A program made the position numbers and the translations under genes. Shown here in pieces: positions 1 through 14,688 of a stretch of 64,000 bases of DNA. The stretch comes from Edaphochlamys debaryana (taxonomy: Eukaryota > Chlorophyta > Chlorophyceae > Chlamydomonadales): assembly GCA_016858145.1 (NCBI GenBank), contig JAEHOE010000066.1, forward strand, positions 1-64,000. The letters run 5' to 3'. Position 1 is the stretch's first letter. Every line of letters begins with the position of its first letter. Below the pieces are notes generated by a model. That model saw only the letters and a list, made by a program, of their open reading frames with translations, ran no database searches and was not told where the DNA came from.

Positions 1-1893
1 GCCGTGTCGGAGGCCGAACTGTCATCCCGCACGGTGCACGTCGATTACAATAGAAGCAGGAATACCCTGCTAAGCGCCGATGTCGTTGACTGTAGTCGCG
101 GCTCGGGCCCTGTCACATTCAGCATGTCTCGTGTCCGATACTCGCGACGCAACGTTTCGCGGCCGTACAGGCGACCCCTCCAGAAGTGCTCCATCACCAG
201 CACTGTATACATCGCGGCCAGAGCGGTGACGGCCACGCAGGGTAAATTGTGAAACCCGGCGCGGCATGTCGGGGGTCTCGCCATGTTGGCACGACGCGAA
301 CAAGCACCGCCAGCTCCCGAGGATGGTCGCGATGCCCTGTGGCCAAGGGGTCTCGTGTTGTGACAACAGGGGCTTTGCGGGCTTCGAAGCCGGGCGGGCC
401 AGGGGAGCGATGGTCTGAATCCTCACTCCGGCAACTAGTCCCTACGTTGCACCCCACCCTGTGCGGACCACGGGGAATCCACTTGCAGCTGATGCCGCCA
501 CGACCTGGCCCGGTAATCCGACTCAGGACGCATTGCCCCAGCACGGCATGTGGGTTATTCTGTGGCTCAGCCCCAGGGCGTACCCCTGCCTAGCAACAGC
601 CAGCCATGCCCCGGGGGCCCGCGTCCCATAAGCGCAACCCGCTCGGCAGCTTGGAGATGGCGCGCGAATCAACGGCCCCCGGAATCAAGCAGCTAGGCTA
701 TAGATGTCATGAGATGCGGTATTGGTCTCTTCCAGGAAAGGCTGTAGGCGTGCGCTCTGCCCTCGAGTTGGTGGGGGGCACAAACAGCACTTGCATGCAA
801 CCCCAGCTGGGCGGCGAGGTCGCTGCCCAGCCTGCCGGGCGAGTCAAGATGACTCTCTGCTGCGCTCAGGTATTGACCGAGAGCTCAAGCTGCTGGCGTG
901 GGCTGGGGCGAAGGCCCGCCCGATGAGGTCAAAAGCCAGGGTCCCGTACCCACGCTTGCTGAGCCCCCCTTTTGCACAGCTCGATACACCGTATCTTCCT
1001 CTACCATAATGTCGTGGCGCTGGACGGTGCGAGCAAACATTCTCATGGCCGCTCGCGCTTGCACTAGGGAGCACGCGTATGGGCGGGACAGGCGCGTTAC
1101 ATAGCCATTGTCAAGTAGTTGGGCCCTAGGGCGGTGGGGGGTGGGAGGCCGTAGGGACTTTCTGCCCTAAGTGAAGGAGATTTTTGGGTGCAATCGGGCA
1201 CTTTGCCTGGTCGCTATCATCATGGGAAAGCCTGTGCCAGGCATCCTGTTCTGTTTTGTACAAACCTTGGTTCCTGACCTTTCAACCACCAACCGCCCAA
1301 CCGTCAACCGCCAGCTGGTGCACGACTTCCGCCCATTGGAAATCCCCACGTCCTTCCACTTCACCCCCGCTTCCCTTTGATCCCGCCACCTGAGCGCCAT
1401 GAGATACCAGCCTCCCTGGCCCCTTCACACTCAGAAGTACTCAGTCAAGGCTTTCAGCAGCGCCACAGTGCGCAGGCTTCAGGCAGCCAGGCTAGATGCG
1501 GAAGGCATTGGTCCCTTCCGCGCCCGTCACACGTGAGGGCGCATGGCCCTTGTGTGGGCGTTTACTAGCTGATCAGCACAGCAAGGCTGTGGCCGGCGAG
1601 CTTCAAGTTAATACACTCTACCTGCTGTATTCGTTACCTGCGGCTGGGCGTACAAGTCCTTCCGCCTGGGGTGAACTCGACGGTGCATCGCCAGGTGGAC
1701 ACTGCCGAATGGACCGCAGTGACAGCAAGGCCGCCATGGAGGCTCGCCCCTCAGAGCCCGACCTGAGCCTGCGACATGGGTGAGAGCTATGTATACTGTG
1801 TTCGGATTAGGCGCAGTTGAGGTCAAGGGCAGGCCACAGGGGTTCGGGGGGACAACTCAATTGTGGAGGGGGCGGGGGTCTGGTTCGTGCCAG

Positions 1894-3281
1894 GCCGTGT
1901 CGGAGGCCGAACTGTCATCCCGCACGGTGCACGTCGATTACAATAGAAGCAGGAATACCCTGCTAAGCGCCGATGTCGTTGACTGTAGTCGCGGCTCGGG
2001 CCCTGTCACATTCAGCATGTCTCGTGTCCGATACTCGCGACGCAACGTTTCGCGGCCGTACAGGCGACCCCTCCAGAAGTGCTCCATCACCAGCACTGTA
2101 TACATCGCGGCCAGAGCGGTGACGGCCACGCAGGGTAAATTGTGAAACCGGCGCGGCATTGTCGGGGGTCTCGCCATGTTTGGCACGACGCGAACAAGCA
2201 CCCGCCAGCTCCGAGGATGGTCGCGATGCCCTGTGGCCAAGGGGTCTTCGTGTTGTGACAACAGGGGGCTTTGCGGGCTTCGAAGCCGGGCGGGCCAGGG
2301 GAGCGATGGTCTGAATCCTTCACTCCGGCAACTATGTCCCTACGTTGCACCCCACCCTGTGCGGACCACGGGGAATCCACTTGCAGCTGATGCCGCCACG
2401 ACCTGGCCCGGTAATCCGACTCAGGACGCATTGGCACCAGCACGCATGTGGGTTATTCTGTGGCTCAGCCCCAGGGCGTACCCCTGCCTAGCAACAGCCA
2501 GCCATGCCCCGGGGCGCCCGCGTCCCATAAGCGCAACCCGCTCGGCAGCTTGGAGATGGCGCGCGAATCAACGGCCCCGGAATCAAGCAGCTAGGCTATA
2601 GATGTCATGAGATGCGGTATTGGTCTCTTCCAGGAAAGGCTGTAGGCGTGCGCTCTGCCCTCGAGTTGGTGGGGGGCACAAACAGCACTTGCATGCAACC
2701 CCGCTGGGCGGCGAGGTCGCGCTGCCCAGCCTGCCGGGCGAGTCCCGATGACTCCTCTGTCTTCGCTCAGGTATTGTACCGAAGCTCAAGCTCTGGCGTG
2801 GGCTGGGCGAAGGCCCGCCCTATGAGGTCCAAAAGCCAGGGTCCGTACCCACGCCTTGCTGAGCACCCACCCCCTTTTGCCACAGCTCGATACACCGTAT
2901 CTTCCTCTACCATAATGTCGGGCGCATGGCCCTTGTGTGGGCGTTTACTAGCTGATCAGCACAGCAAGGCTGTGGCCGGCGAGCTTCAAGTTAATACACT
3001 CTACCTGCTGTATTCGTTACCTGCGGCTGGGCGTACAAGTCCTTCCGCCTGGGGTGAACTCGACGGTGCATCGCCAGGTGGACACTGCCGAATGGACCGC
3101 AGTGACAGGCAAGGCCGCCATGGAGGCTCGCCCCTCAGAGCCCGACCTGAGCCTGCGACATGGGTGAGAGCTATGTATACTGTGTTCGGATTAGGCGCAG
3201 TTGAGGTCAGAGGTCAGGCCACAGGGGTTTCGGGGGGACAGCTCAATTGTGGAGGGGGGCGGGGGGTCTGGTTCGTGCCAG
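1894..3281 (+). repeat. Satellite unit 2, deleted and indel-rich
   Basis: This unit is 1,388 bp. About 513 bp is missing, with the junction near 2919-2921, where the segment ending ACCATAATGTCG joins GGCGCATGGCCC. The unit also differs from the consensus by many one-base insertions and deletions (for example around 2150-2460 and 2700-2880), unlike the units to its right. Confidence 0.9.
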
Positions 3282-6200
3282 GCCGTGTCGGAGGCCGAAC
3301 TGTCATCCCGCACGGTGCACGTCGATTACAATAGAAGCAGGAATACCCTGCTAAGCGCCGATGTCGTTGACTGTAGTCGCGGCTCGGGCCCTGTCACATT
3401 CAGCATGTCTCGTGTCCGATACTCGCGACGCAACGTTTCGCGGCCCGTACAGGCGACCCCTCCAGAAGTGCTCCATCACCAGCACTGTATACATCGCGGC
3501 CAGAGCGGTGACGGCCACGCAGGGTAAATTGTGAAACCCGGCGCGGCATGTCGGGGGTCTCGCCATGTTGGCACGACGCGAACAAGCACCGCCAGCTCCC
3601 GAGGATGGTCGCGATGCCCTGTGGCCAAGGGGTCTCGTGTTGTGACAACAGGGGCTTTGCGGGCTTCGAAGCCGGGCGGGCCAGGGGAGCGATGGTCTGA
3701 ATCCTTCACTCCGGCAACTATGTCCCTACGTTGCACCCCACCCTGTGCGGACCACGGGGAATCCACTTGCAGCTGATGCCGCCACGACCTGGCCCGGTAA
3801 TCCGACTCAGGACGCATTGCCCCAGCACGGCATGTGGGTTATTCTGTGGCTCAGCCCCAGGGCGTACCCCTGCCTAGCAACAGCCAGCCATGCCCCGGGG
3901 GCGCCCGCGTCCCATAAGCGCAACCCGCTCGGCAGCTTGGAGATGGCGCGCGAATCAACGGCCCCCGGAATCAAGCAGCTAGGCTATAGATGTCATGAGA
4001 TGCGGTATTGGTCTCTTCCAGGAAAGGCTGTAGGCGTGCGCTCTGCCCTCGAGTTGGTGGGGGGCACAAACAGCACTTGCATGCAACCCCAGCTGGGCGG
4101 CGAGGTCGCTGCCCAGCCTGCCGGGCGAGTCAAGATGAACTCTCTGCTGCGCTCAGGTATTGACCGAGAGCTCAAGCTGCTGGCGTGGGCTGGGGCGAAG
4201 GCCCGCCCGATGAGGTCAAAAGCCAGGGTCCCGTACCCACGCTTGCTGAGCCCCCCTTTTGCACAGCTCGATACACCGTATCTTCCTCTACCATAATGTC
4301 GTGGCGCTGGACGGTGCGAGCAAACATTCTCATGGCCGCTCGCGCTTGCACTAGGGAGCACGCGTATGGGCGGGACAGGGCGCGTTACATAGCCATTGTC
4401 AAGTAGTTGGGCCCTAGGGCGGTGGGGGGTGGGGAGGCCGTAGGGACTTTCTGCCCTAAGTGAAGGAGATTTTTGGGTGCAATCGGGCACTTTGCCTGGT
4501 CGCTATCATCATGGGAAAGCCTGTGCCAGGCATCCTGTTCTGTTTTGTACAAACCTTGGTTCCTGACCTTTCAACCACCAACCGCCCAACCGTCAACCGC
4601 CAGCTGGTGCACGACTTCCGCCCATTGGAAATCCCCACGTCCTTCCACTTCACCCCCGCTTCCCTTTGATCCCGCCACCTGAGCGCCATGAGATACCAGC
4701 CTCCCTGGCCCCTTCACACTCAGAAGTACTCAGTCAAGGCTTTCAGCAGCGCCACAGTGCGCAGGCTTCAGGCAGCCAGGCTAGATGCGGAAGGCATTGG
4801 TCCCTTCCGCGCCCGTCACACGTGAGGGCGCATGGCCCTTGTGTGGGCGTTTACTAGCTGATCAGCACAGCAAGGCTGTGGCCGGCGAGCTTCAAGTTAA
4901 TACACTCTACCTGCTGTATTCGTTACCTGCGGCTGGGCGTACAAGTCCTTCCGCCTGGGGTGAACTCGACGGTGCATCGCCAGGTGGACACTGCCGAATG
5001 GACCGCAGTGACAGGCAAGGCCGCCATGGAGGCTCGCCCCTCAGAGCCCGACCTGAGCCTGCGACATGGGTGAGAGCTATGTATACTGTGTTCGGATTAG
5101 GCGCAGTTGAGGTCAAGGGCAGGCCACAGGGGTTCGGGGGGACAACTCAATTGTGGAGGGGGCGGGGGTCTGGTTCGTGCCAGGCCGTGTCGGAGGCCGA
5201 ACTGTCATCCCGCACGGTGCACGTCGATTACAATAGAAGCAGGAATACCCTGCTAAGCGCCGATGTCGTTGACTGTAGTCGCGGCTCGGGCCCTGTCACA
5301 TTCAGCATGTCTCGTGTCCGATACTCGCGACGCAACGTTTCGCGGCCGTACAGGCGACCCCTCCAGAAGTGCTCCATCACCAGCACTGTATACATCGCGG
5401 CCAGAGCGGTGACGGCCACGCAGGGTAAATTGTGAAACCCGGCGCGGCATGTCGGGGGTCTCGCCATGTTGGCACGACGCGAACAAGCACCGCCAGCTCC
5501 CGAGGATGGTCGCGATGCCCTGTGGCCAAGGGGTCTCGTGTTGTGACAACAGGGGCTTTGCGGGCTTCGAAGCCGGGCGGGCCAGGGGAGCGATGGTCTG
5601 AATCCTTCACTCCGGCAACTATGTCCCTACGTTGCACCCCACCCTGTGCGGACCACGGGGAATCCACTTGCAGCTGATGCCGCCACGACCTGGCCCGGTA
5701 ATCCGACTCAGGACGCATTGCCCCAGCACGGCATGTGGGTTATTCTGTGGCTCAGCCCCAGGGCGTACCCCTGCCTAGCAACAGCCAGCCATGCCCCGGG
5801 GGCGCCCGCGTCCCATAAGCGCAACCCGCTCGGCAGCTTGGAGATGGCGCGCGAATCAACGGCCCCCGGAATCAAGCAGCTAGGCTATAGATGTCATGAG
5901 ATGCGGTATTGGTCTCTTCCAGGAAAGGCTGTAGGCGTGCGCTCTGCCCTCGAGTTGGTGGGGGGCACAAACAGCACTTGCATGCAACCCCAGCTGGGCG
6001 GCGAGGTCGCTGCCCAGCCTGCCGGGCGAGTCAAGATGAACTCTCTGCTGCGCTCAGGTATTGACCGAGAGCTCAAGCTGCTGGCGTGGGCTGGGGCGAA
6101 GGCCCGCCCGATGAGGTCAAAAGCCAGGGTCCCGTACCCACGCTTGCTGAGCCCCCCTTTTGCACAGCTCGATACACCGTATCTTCCTCTACCATAATGT

Positions 6201-9200
6201 CGTGGCGCTGGACGGTGCGAGCAAACATTCTCATGGCCGCTCGCGCTTGCACTAGGGAGCACGCGTATGGGCGGGACAGGGCGCGTTACATAGCCATTGT
6301 CAAGTAGTTGGGCCCTAGGGCGGTGGGGGGTGGGGAGGCCGTAGGGACTTTCTGCCCTAAGTGAAGGAGATTTTTGGGTGCAATCGGGCACTTTGCCTGG
6401 TCGCTATCATCATGGGAAAGCCTGTGCCAGGCATCCTGTTCTGTTTTGTACAAACCTTGGTTCCTGACCTTTCAACCACCAACCGCCCAACCGTCAACCG
6501 CCAGCTGGTGCACGACTTCCGCCCATTGGAAATCCCCACGTCCTTCCACTTCACCCCCGCTTCCCTTTGATCCCGCCACCTGAGCGCCATGAGATACCAG
6601 CCTCCCTGGCCCCTTCACACTCAGAAGTACTCAGTCAAGGCTTTCAGCAGCGCCACAGTGCGCAGGCTTCAGGCAGCCAGGCTAGATGCGGAAGGCATTG
6701 GTCCCTTCCGCGCCCGTCACACGTGAGGGCGCATGGCCCTTGTGTGGGCGTTTACTAGCTGATCAGCACAGCAAGGCTGTGGCCGGCGAGCTTCAAGTTA
6801 ATACACTCTACCTGCTGTATTCGTTACCTGCGGCTGGGCGTACAAGTCCTTCCGCCTGGGGTGAACTCGACGGTGCATCGCCAGGTGGACACTGCCGAAT
6901 GGACCGCAGTGACAGGCAAGGCCGCCATGGAGGCTCGCCCCTCAGAGCCCGACCTGAGCCTGCGACATGGGTGAGAGCTATGTATACTGTGTTCGGATTA
7001 GGCGCAGTTGAGGTCAAGGGCAGGCCACAGGGGTTCGGGGGGACAACTCAATTGTGGAGGGGGCGGGGGTCTGGTTCGTGCCAGGCCGTGTCGGAGGCCG
7101 AACTGTCATCCCGCACGGTGCACGTCGATTACAATAGAAGCAGGAATACCCTGCTAAGCGCCGATGTCGTTGACTGTAGTCGCGGCTCGGGCCCTGTCAC
7201 ATTCAGCATGTCTCGTGTCCGATACTCGCGACGCAACGTTTCGCGGCCGTACAGGCGACCCCTCCAGAAGTGCTCCATCACCAGCACTGTATACATCGCG
7301 GCCAGAGCGGTGACGGCCACGCAGGGTAAATTGTGAAACCCGGCGCGGCATGTCGGGGGTCTCGCCATGTTGGCACGACGCGAACAAGCACCGCCAGCTC
7401 CCGAGGATGGTCGCGATGCCCTGTGGCCAAGGGGTCTCGTGTTGTGACAACAGGGGCTTTGCGGGCTTCGAAGCCGGGCGGGCCAGGGGAGCGATGGTCT
7501 GAATCCTTCACTCCGGCAACTATGTCCCTACGTTGCACCCCACCCTGTGCGGACCACGGGGAATCCACTTGCAGCTGATGCCGCCACGACCTGGCCCGGT
7601 AATCCGACTCAGGACGCATTGCCCCAGCACGGCATGTGGGTTATTCTGTGGCTCAGCCCCAGGGCGTACCCCTGCCTAGCAACAGCCAGCCATGCCCCGG
7701 GGGCGCCCGCGTCCCATAAGCGCAACCCGCTCGGCAGCTTGGAGATGGCGCGCGAATCAACGGCCCCCGGAATCAAGCAGCTAGGCTATAGATGTCATGA
7801 GATGCGGTATTGGTCTCTTCCAGGAAAGGCTGTAGGCGTGCGCTCTGCCCTCGAGTTGGTGGGGGGCACAAACAGCACTTGCATGCAACCCCAGCTGGGC
7901 GGCGAGGTCGCTGCCCAGCCTGCCGGGCGAGTCAAGATGAACTCTCTGCTGCGCTCAGGTATTGACCGAGAGCTCAAGCTGCTGGCGTGGGCTGGGGCGA
8001 AGGCCCGCCCGATGAGGTCAAAAGCCAGGGTCCCGTACCCACGCTTGCTGAGCCCCCCTTTTGCACAGCTCGATACACCGTATCTTCCTCTACCATAATG
8101 TCGTGGCGCTGGACGGTGCGAGCAAACATTCTCATGGCCGCTCGCGCTTGCACTAGGGAGCACGCGTATGGGCGGGACAGGGCGCGTTACATAGCCATTG
8201 TCAAGTAGTTGGGCCCTAGGGCGGTGGGGGGTGGGGAGGCCGTAGGGACTTTCTGCCCTAAGTGAAGGAGATTTTTGGGTGCAATCGGGCACTTTGCCTG
8301 GTCGCTATCATCATGGGAAAGCCTGTGCCAGGCATCCTGTTCTGTTTTGTACAAACCTTGGTTCCTGACCTTTCAACCACCAACCGCCCAACCGTCAACC
8401 GCCAGCTGGTGCACGACTTCCGCCCATTGGAAATCCCCACGTCCTTCCACTTCACCCCCGCTTCCCTTTGATCCCGCCACCTGAGCGCCATGAGATACCA
8501 GCCTCCCTGGCCCCTTCACACTCAGAAGTACTCAGTCAAGGCTTTCAGCAGCGCCACAGTGCGCAGGCTTCAGGCAGCCAGGCTAGATGCGGAAGGCATT
8601 GGTCCCTTCCGCGCCCGTCACACGTGAGGGCGCATGGCCCTTGTGTGGGCGTTTACTAGCTGATCAGCACAGCAAGGCTGTGGCCGGCGAGCTTCAAGTT
8701 AATACACTCTACCTGCTGTATTCGTTACCTGCGGCTGGGCGTACAAGTCCTTCCGCCTGGGGTGAACTCGACGGTGCATCGCCAGGTGGACACTGCCGAA
8801 TGGACCGCAGTGACAGGCAAGGCCGCCATGGAGGCTCGCCCCTCAGAGCCCGACCTGAGCCTGCGACATGGGTGAGAGCTATGTATACTGTGTTCGGATT
8901 AGGCGCAGTTGAGGTCAAGGGCAGGCCACAGGGGTTCGGGGGGACAACTCAATTGTGGAGGGGGCGGGGGTCTGGTTCGTGCCAGGCCGTGTCGGAGGCC
9001 GAACTGTCATCCCGCACGGTGCACGTCGATTACAATAGAAGCAGGAATACCCTGCTAAGCGCCGATGTCGTTGACTGTAGTCGCGGCTCGGGCCCTGTCA
9101 CATTCAGCATGTCTCGTGTCCGATACTCGCGACGCAACGTTTCGCGGCCGTACAGGCGACCCCTCCAGAAGTGCTCCATCACCAGCACTGTATACATCGC

Positions 9201-12200
9201 GGCCAGAGCGGTGACGGCCACGCAGGGTAAATTGTGAAACCCGGCGCGGCATGTCGGGGGTCTCGCCATGTTGGCACGACGCGAACAAGCACCGCCAGCT
9301 CCCGAGGATGGTCGCGATGCCCTGTGGCCAAGGGGTCTCGTGTTGTGACAACAGGGGCTTTGCGGGCTTCGAAGCCGGGCGGGCCAGGGGAGCGATGGTC
9401 TGAATCCTTCACTCCGGCAACTATGTCCCTACGTTGCACCCCACCCTGTGCGGACCACGGGGAATCCACTTGCAGCTGATGCCGCCACGACCTGGCCCGG
9501 TAATCCGACTCAGGACGCATTGCCCCAGCACGGCATGTGGGTTATTCTGTGGCTCAGCCCCAGGGCGTACCCCTGCCTAGCAACAGCCAGCCATGCCCCG
9601 GGGGCGCCCGCGTCCCATAAGCGCAACCCGCTCGGCAGCTTGGAGATGGCGCGCGAATCAACGGCCCCCGGAATCAAGCAGCTAGGCTATAGATGTCATG
9701 AGATGCGGTATTGGTCTCTTCCAGGAAAGGCTGTAGGCGTGCGCTCTGCCCTCGAGTTGGTGGGGGGCACAAACAGCACTTGCATGCAACCCCAGCTGGG
9801 CGGCGAGGTCGCTGCCCAGCCTGCCGGGCGAGTCAAGATGAACTCTCTGCTGCGCTCAGGTATTGACCGAGAGCTCAAGCTGCTGGCGTGGGCTGGGGCG
9901 AAGGCCCGCCCGATGAGGTCAAAAGCCAGGGTCCCGTACCCACGCTTGCTGAGCCCCCCTTTTGCACAGCTCGATACACCGTATCTTCCTCTACCATAAT
10001 GTCGTGGCGCTGGACGGTGCGAGCAAACATTCTCATGGCCGCTCGCGCTTGCACTAGGGAGCACGCGTATGGGCGGGACAGGGCGCGTTACATAGCCATT
10101 GTCAAGTAGTTGGGCCCTAGGGCGGTGGGGGGTGGGGAGGCCGTAGGGACTTTCTGCCCTAAGTGAAGGAGATTTTTGGGTGCAATCGGGCACTTTGCCT
10201 GGTCGCTATCATCATGGGAAAGCCTGTGCCAGGCATCCTGTTCTGTTTTGTACAAACCTTGGTTCCTGACCTTTCAACCACCAACCGCCCAACCGTCAAC
10301 CGCCAGCTGGTGCACGACTTCCGCCCATTGGAAATCCCCACGTCCTTCCACTTCACCCCCGCTTCCCTTTGATCCCGCCACCTGAGCGCCATGAGATACC
10401 AGCCTCCCTGGCCCCTTCACACTCAGAAGTACTCAGTCAAGGCTTTCAGCAGCGCCACAGTGCGCAGGCTTCAGGCAGCCAGGCTAGATGCGGAAGGCAT
10501 TGGTCCCTTCCGCGCCCGTCACACGTGAGGGCGCATGGCCCTTGTGTGGGCGTTTACTAGCTGATCAGCACAGCAAGGCTGTGGCCGGCGAGCTTCAAGT
10601 TAATACACTCTACCTGCTGTATTCGTTACCTGCGGCTGGGCGTACAAGTCCTTCCGCCTGGGGTGAACTCGACGGTGCATCGCCAGGTGGACACTGCCGA
10701 ATGGACCGCAGTGACAGGCAAGGCCGCCATGGAGGCTCGCCCCTCAGAGCCCGACCTGAGCCTGCGACATGGGTGAGAGCTATGTATACTGTGTTCGGAT
10801 TAGGCGCAGTTGAGGTCAAGGGCAGGCCACAGGGGTTCGGGGGGACAGCTCAATTGTGGAGGGGGCGGGGGTCTGGTTCGTGCCAGGCCGTGTCGGAGGC
10901 CGAACTGTCATCCCGCACGGTGCACGTCGATTACAATAGAAGCAGGAATACCCTGCTAAGCGCCGATGTCGTTGACTGTAGTCGCGGCTCGGGCCCTGTC
11001 ACATTCAGCATGTCTCGTGTCCGATACTCGCGACGCAACGTTTCGCGGCCGTACAGGCGACCCCTCCAGAAGTGCTCCATCACCAGCACTGTATACATCG
11101 CGGCCAGAGCGGTGACGGCCACGCAGGGTAAATTGTGAAACCCGGCGCGGCATGTCGGGGGTCTCGCCATGTTGGCACGACGCGAACAAGCACCGCCAGC
11201 TCCCGAGGATGGTCGCGATGCCCTGTGGCCAAGGGGTCTCGTGTTGTGACAACAGGGGCTTTGCGGGCTTCGAAGCCGGGCGGGCCAGGGGAGCGATGGT
11301 CTGAATCCTTCACTCCGGCAACTATGTCCCTACGTTGCACCCCACCCTGTGCGGACCACGGGGAATCCACTTGCAGCTGATGCCGCCACGACCTGGCCCG
11401 GTAATCCGACTCAGGACGCATTGCCCCAGCACGGCATGTGGGTTATTCTGTGGCTCAGCCCCAGGGCGTACCCCTGCCTAGCAACAGCCAGCCATGCCCC
11501 GGGGGCGCCCGCGTCCCATAAGCGCAACCCGCTCGGCAGCTTGGAGATGGCGCGCGAATCAACGGCCCCCGGAATCAAGCAGCTAGGCTATAGATGTCAT
11601 GAGATGCGGTATTGGTCTCTTCCAGGAAAGGCTGTAGGCGTGCGCTCTGCCCTCGAGTTGGTGGGGGGCACAAACAGCACTTGCATGCAACCCCAGCTGG
11701 GCGGCGAGGTCGCTGCCCAGCCTGCCGGGCGAGTCAAGATGAACTCTCTGCTGCGCTCAGGTATTGACCGAGAGCTCAAGCTGCTGGCGTGGGCTGGGGC
11801 GAAGGCCCGCCCGATGAGGTCAAAAGCCAGGGTCCCGTACCCACGCTTGCTGAGCCCCCCTTTTGCACAGCTCGATACACCGTATCTTCCTCTACCATAA
11901 TGTCGTGGCGCTGGACGGTGCGAGCAAACATTCTCATGGCCGCTCGCGCTTGCACTAGGGAGCACGCGTATGGGCGGGACAGGGCGCGTTACATAGCCAT
12001 TGTCAAGTAGTTGGGCCCTAGGGCGGTGGGGGGTGGGGAGGCCGTAGGGACTTTCTGCCCTAAGTGAAGGAGATTTTTGGGTGCAATCGGGCACTTTGCC
12101 TGGTCGCTATCATCATGGGAAAGCCTGTGCCAGGCATCCTGTTCTGTTTTGTACAAACCTTGGTTCCTGACCTTTCAACCACCAACCGCCCAACCGTCAA

Positions 12201-14688
12201 CCGCCAGCTGGTGCACGACTTCCGCCCATTGGAAATCCCCACGTCCTTCCACTTCACCCCCGCTTCCCTTTGATCCCGCCACCTGAGCGCCATGAGATAC
12301 CAGCCTCCCTGGCCCCTTCACACTCAGAAGTACTCAGTCAAGGCTTTCAGCAGCGCCACAGTGCGCAGGCTTCAGGCAGCCAGGCTAGATGCGGAAGGCA
12401 TTGGTCCCTTCCGCGCCCGTCACACGTGAGGGCGCATGGCCCTTGTGTGGGCGTTTACTAGCTGATCAGCACAGCAAGGCTGTGGCCGGCGAGCTTCAAG
12501 TTAATACACTCTACCTGCTGTATTTGTTACCTGCGGCTGGGCGTACAAGTCCTTCCGCCTGGGGTGAACTCGACGGTGCATCGCCAGGTGGACACTGCCG
12601 AATGGACCGCAGTGACAGGCAAGGCCGCCATGGAGGCTCGCCCCTCAGAGCCCGACCTGAGCCTGCGACATGGGTGAGAGCTATGTATACTGTGTTCGGA
12701 TTAGGCGCAGTTGAGGTCAAGGGCAGGCCACAGGGGTTCGGGGGGACAGCTCAATTGTGGAGGGGGCGGGGGTCTGGTTCGTGCCAGGCCGTGTCGGAGG
12801 CCGAACTGTCATCCCGCACGGTGCACGTCGATTACAATAGAAGCAGGAATACCCTGCTAAGCGCCGATGTCGTTGACTGTAGTCGCGGCTCGGGCCCTGT
12901 CACATTCAGCATGTCTCGTGTCCGATACTCGCGACGCAACGTTTCGCGGCCGTACAGGCGACCCCTCCAGAAGTGCTCCATCACCAGCACTGTATACATC
13001 GCGGCCAGAGCGGTGACGGCCACGCAGGGTAAATTGTGAAACCCGGCGCGGCATGTCGGGGGTCTCGCCATGTTGGCACGACGCGAACAAGCACCGCCAG
13101 CTCCCGAGGATGGTCGCGATGCCCTGTGGCCAAGGGGTCTCGTGTTGTGACAACAGGGGCTTTGCGGGCTTCGAAGCCGGGCGGGCCAGGGGAGCGATGG
13201 TCTGAATCCTTCACTCCGGCAACTATGTCCCTACGTTGCACCCCACCCTGTGCGGACCACGGGGAATCCACTTGCAGCTGATGCCGCCACGACCTGGCCC
13301 GGTAATCCGACTCAGGACGCATTGCCCCAGCACGGCATGTGGGTTATTCTGTGGCTCAGCCCCAGGGCGTACCCCTGCCTAGCAACAGCCAGCCATGCCC
13401 CGGGGGGGCCCGCGTCCCATAAGCGCAACCCGCTCGGCAGCTTGGAGATGGCGCGCGAATCAACGGCCCCCGGAATCAAGCAGCTAGGCTATAGATGTCA
13501 TGAGATGCGGTATTGGTCTCTTCCAGGAAAGGCTGTAGGCGTGCGCTCTGCCCTCGAGTTGGTGGGGGGCACAAACAGCACTTGCATGCAACCCCAGCTG
13601 GGCGGCGAGGTCGCTGCCCAGCCTGCCGGGCGAGTCAAGATGAACTCTCTGCTGCGCTCAGGTATTGACCGAGAGCTCAAGCTGCTGGCGTGGGCTGGGG
13701 CGAAGGCCCGCCCGATGAGGTCAAAAGCCAGGGTCCCGTACCCACGCTTGCTGAGCCCCCCTTTTGCACAGCTCGATACACCGTATCTTCCTCTACCATA
13801 ATGTCGTGGCGCTGGACGGTGCGAGCAAACATTCTCATGGCCGCTCGCGCTTGCACTAGGGAGCACGCGTATGGGCGGGACAGGGCGCGTTACATAGCCA
13901 TTGTCAAGTAGTTGGGCCCTAGGGCGGTGGGGGGTGGGGAGGCCGTAGGGACTTTCTGCCCTAAGTGAAGGAGATTTTTGGGTGCAATCGGGCACTTTGC
14001 CTGGTCGCTATCATCATGGGAAAGCCTGTGCCAGGCATCCTGTTCTGTTTTGTACAAACCTTGGTTCCTGACCTTTCAACCACCAACCGCCCAACCGTCA
14101 ACCGCCAGCTGGTGCACGACTTCCGCCCATTGGAAATCCCCACGTCCTTCCACTTCACCCCCGCTTCCCTTTGATCCCGCCACCTGAGCGCCATGAGATA
14201 CCAGCCTCCCTGGCCCCTTCACACTCAGAAGTACTCAGTCAAGGCTTTCAGCAGCGCCACAGTGCGCAGGCTTCAGGCAGCCAGGCTAGATGCGGAAGGC
14301 ATTGGTCCCTTCCGCGCCCGTCACACGTGAGGGCGCATGGCCCTTGTGTGGGCGTTTACTAGCTGATCAGCACAGCAAGGCTGTGGCCGGCGAGCTTCAA
14401 GTTAATACACTCTACCTGCTGTATTTGTTACCTGCGGCTGGGCGTACAAGTCCTTCCGCCTGGGGTGAACTCGACGGTGCATCGCCAGGTGGACACTGCC
14501 GAATGGACCGCAGTGACAGGCAAGGCCGCCATGGAGGCTCGCCCCTCAGAGCCCGACCTGAGCCTGCGACATGGGTGAGAGCTATGTATACTGTGTTCGG
14601 ATTAGGCGCAGTTGAGGTCAAGGGCAGGCCACAGGGGTTCGGGGGGACAGCTCAATTGTGGAGGGGGCGGGGGTCTGGTTCGTGCCAG

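Noticed and set aside
4785..5435. 216-codon open frame repeated in each satellite unit, plus 183-, 165- and 113-codon frames
   Set aside because: No protein family is recognisable, frames overlap on both strands, and they break in units with single-base indels. The high GC content alone gives long open frames.
5228..5467. 79-codon minus-strand frame in each unit with a hydrophobic stretch (VAVTALAAMYTVLV)
   Set aside because: It looks membrane-like but has no homologue I know, and no neighbouring exon continues it. Not enough for a gene call.
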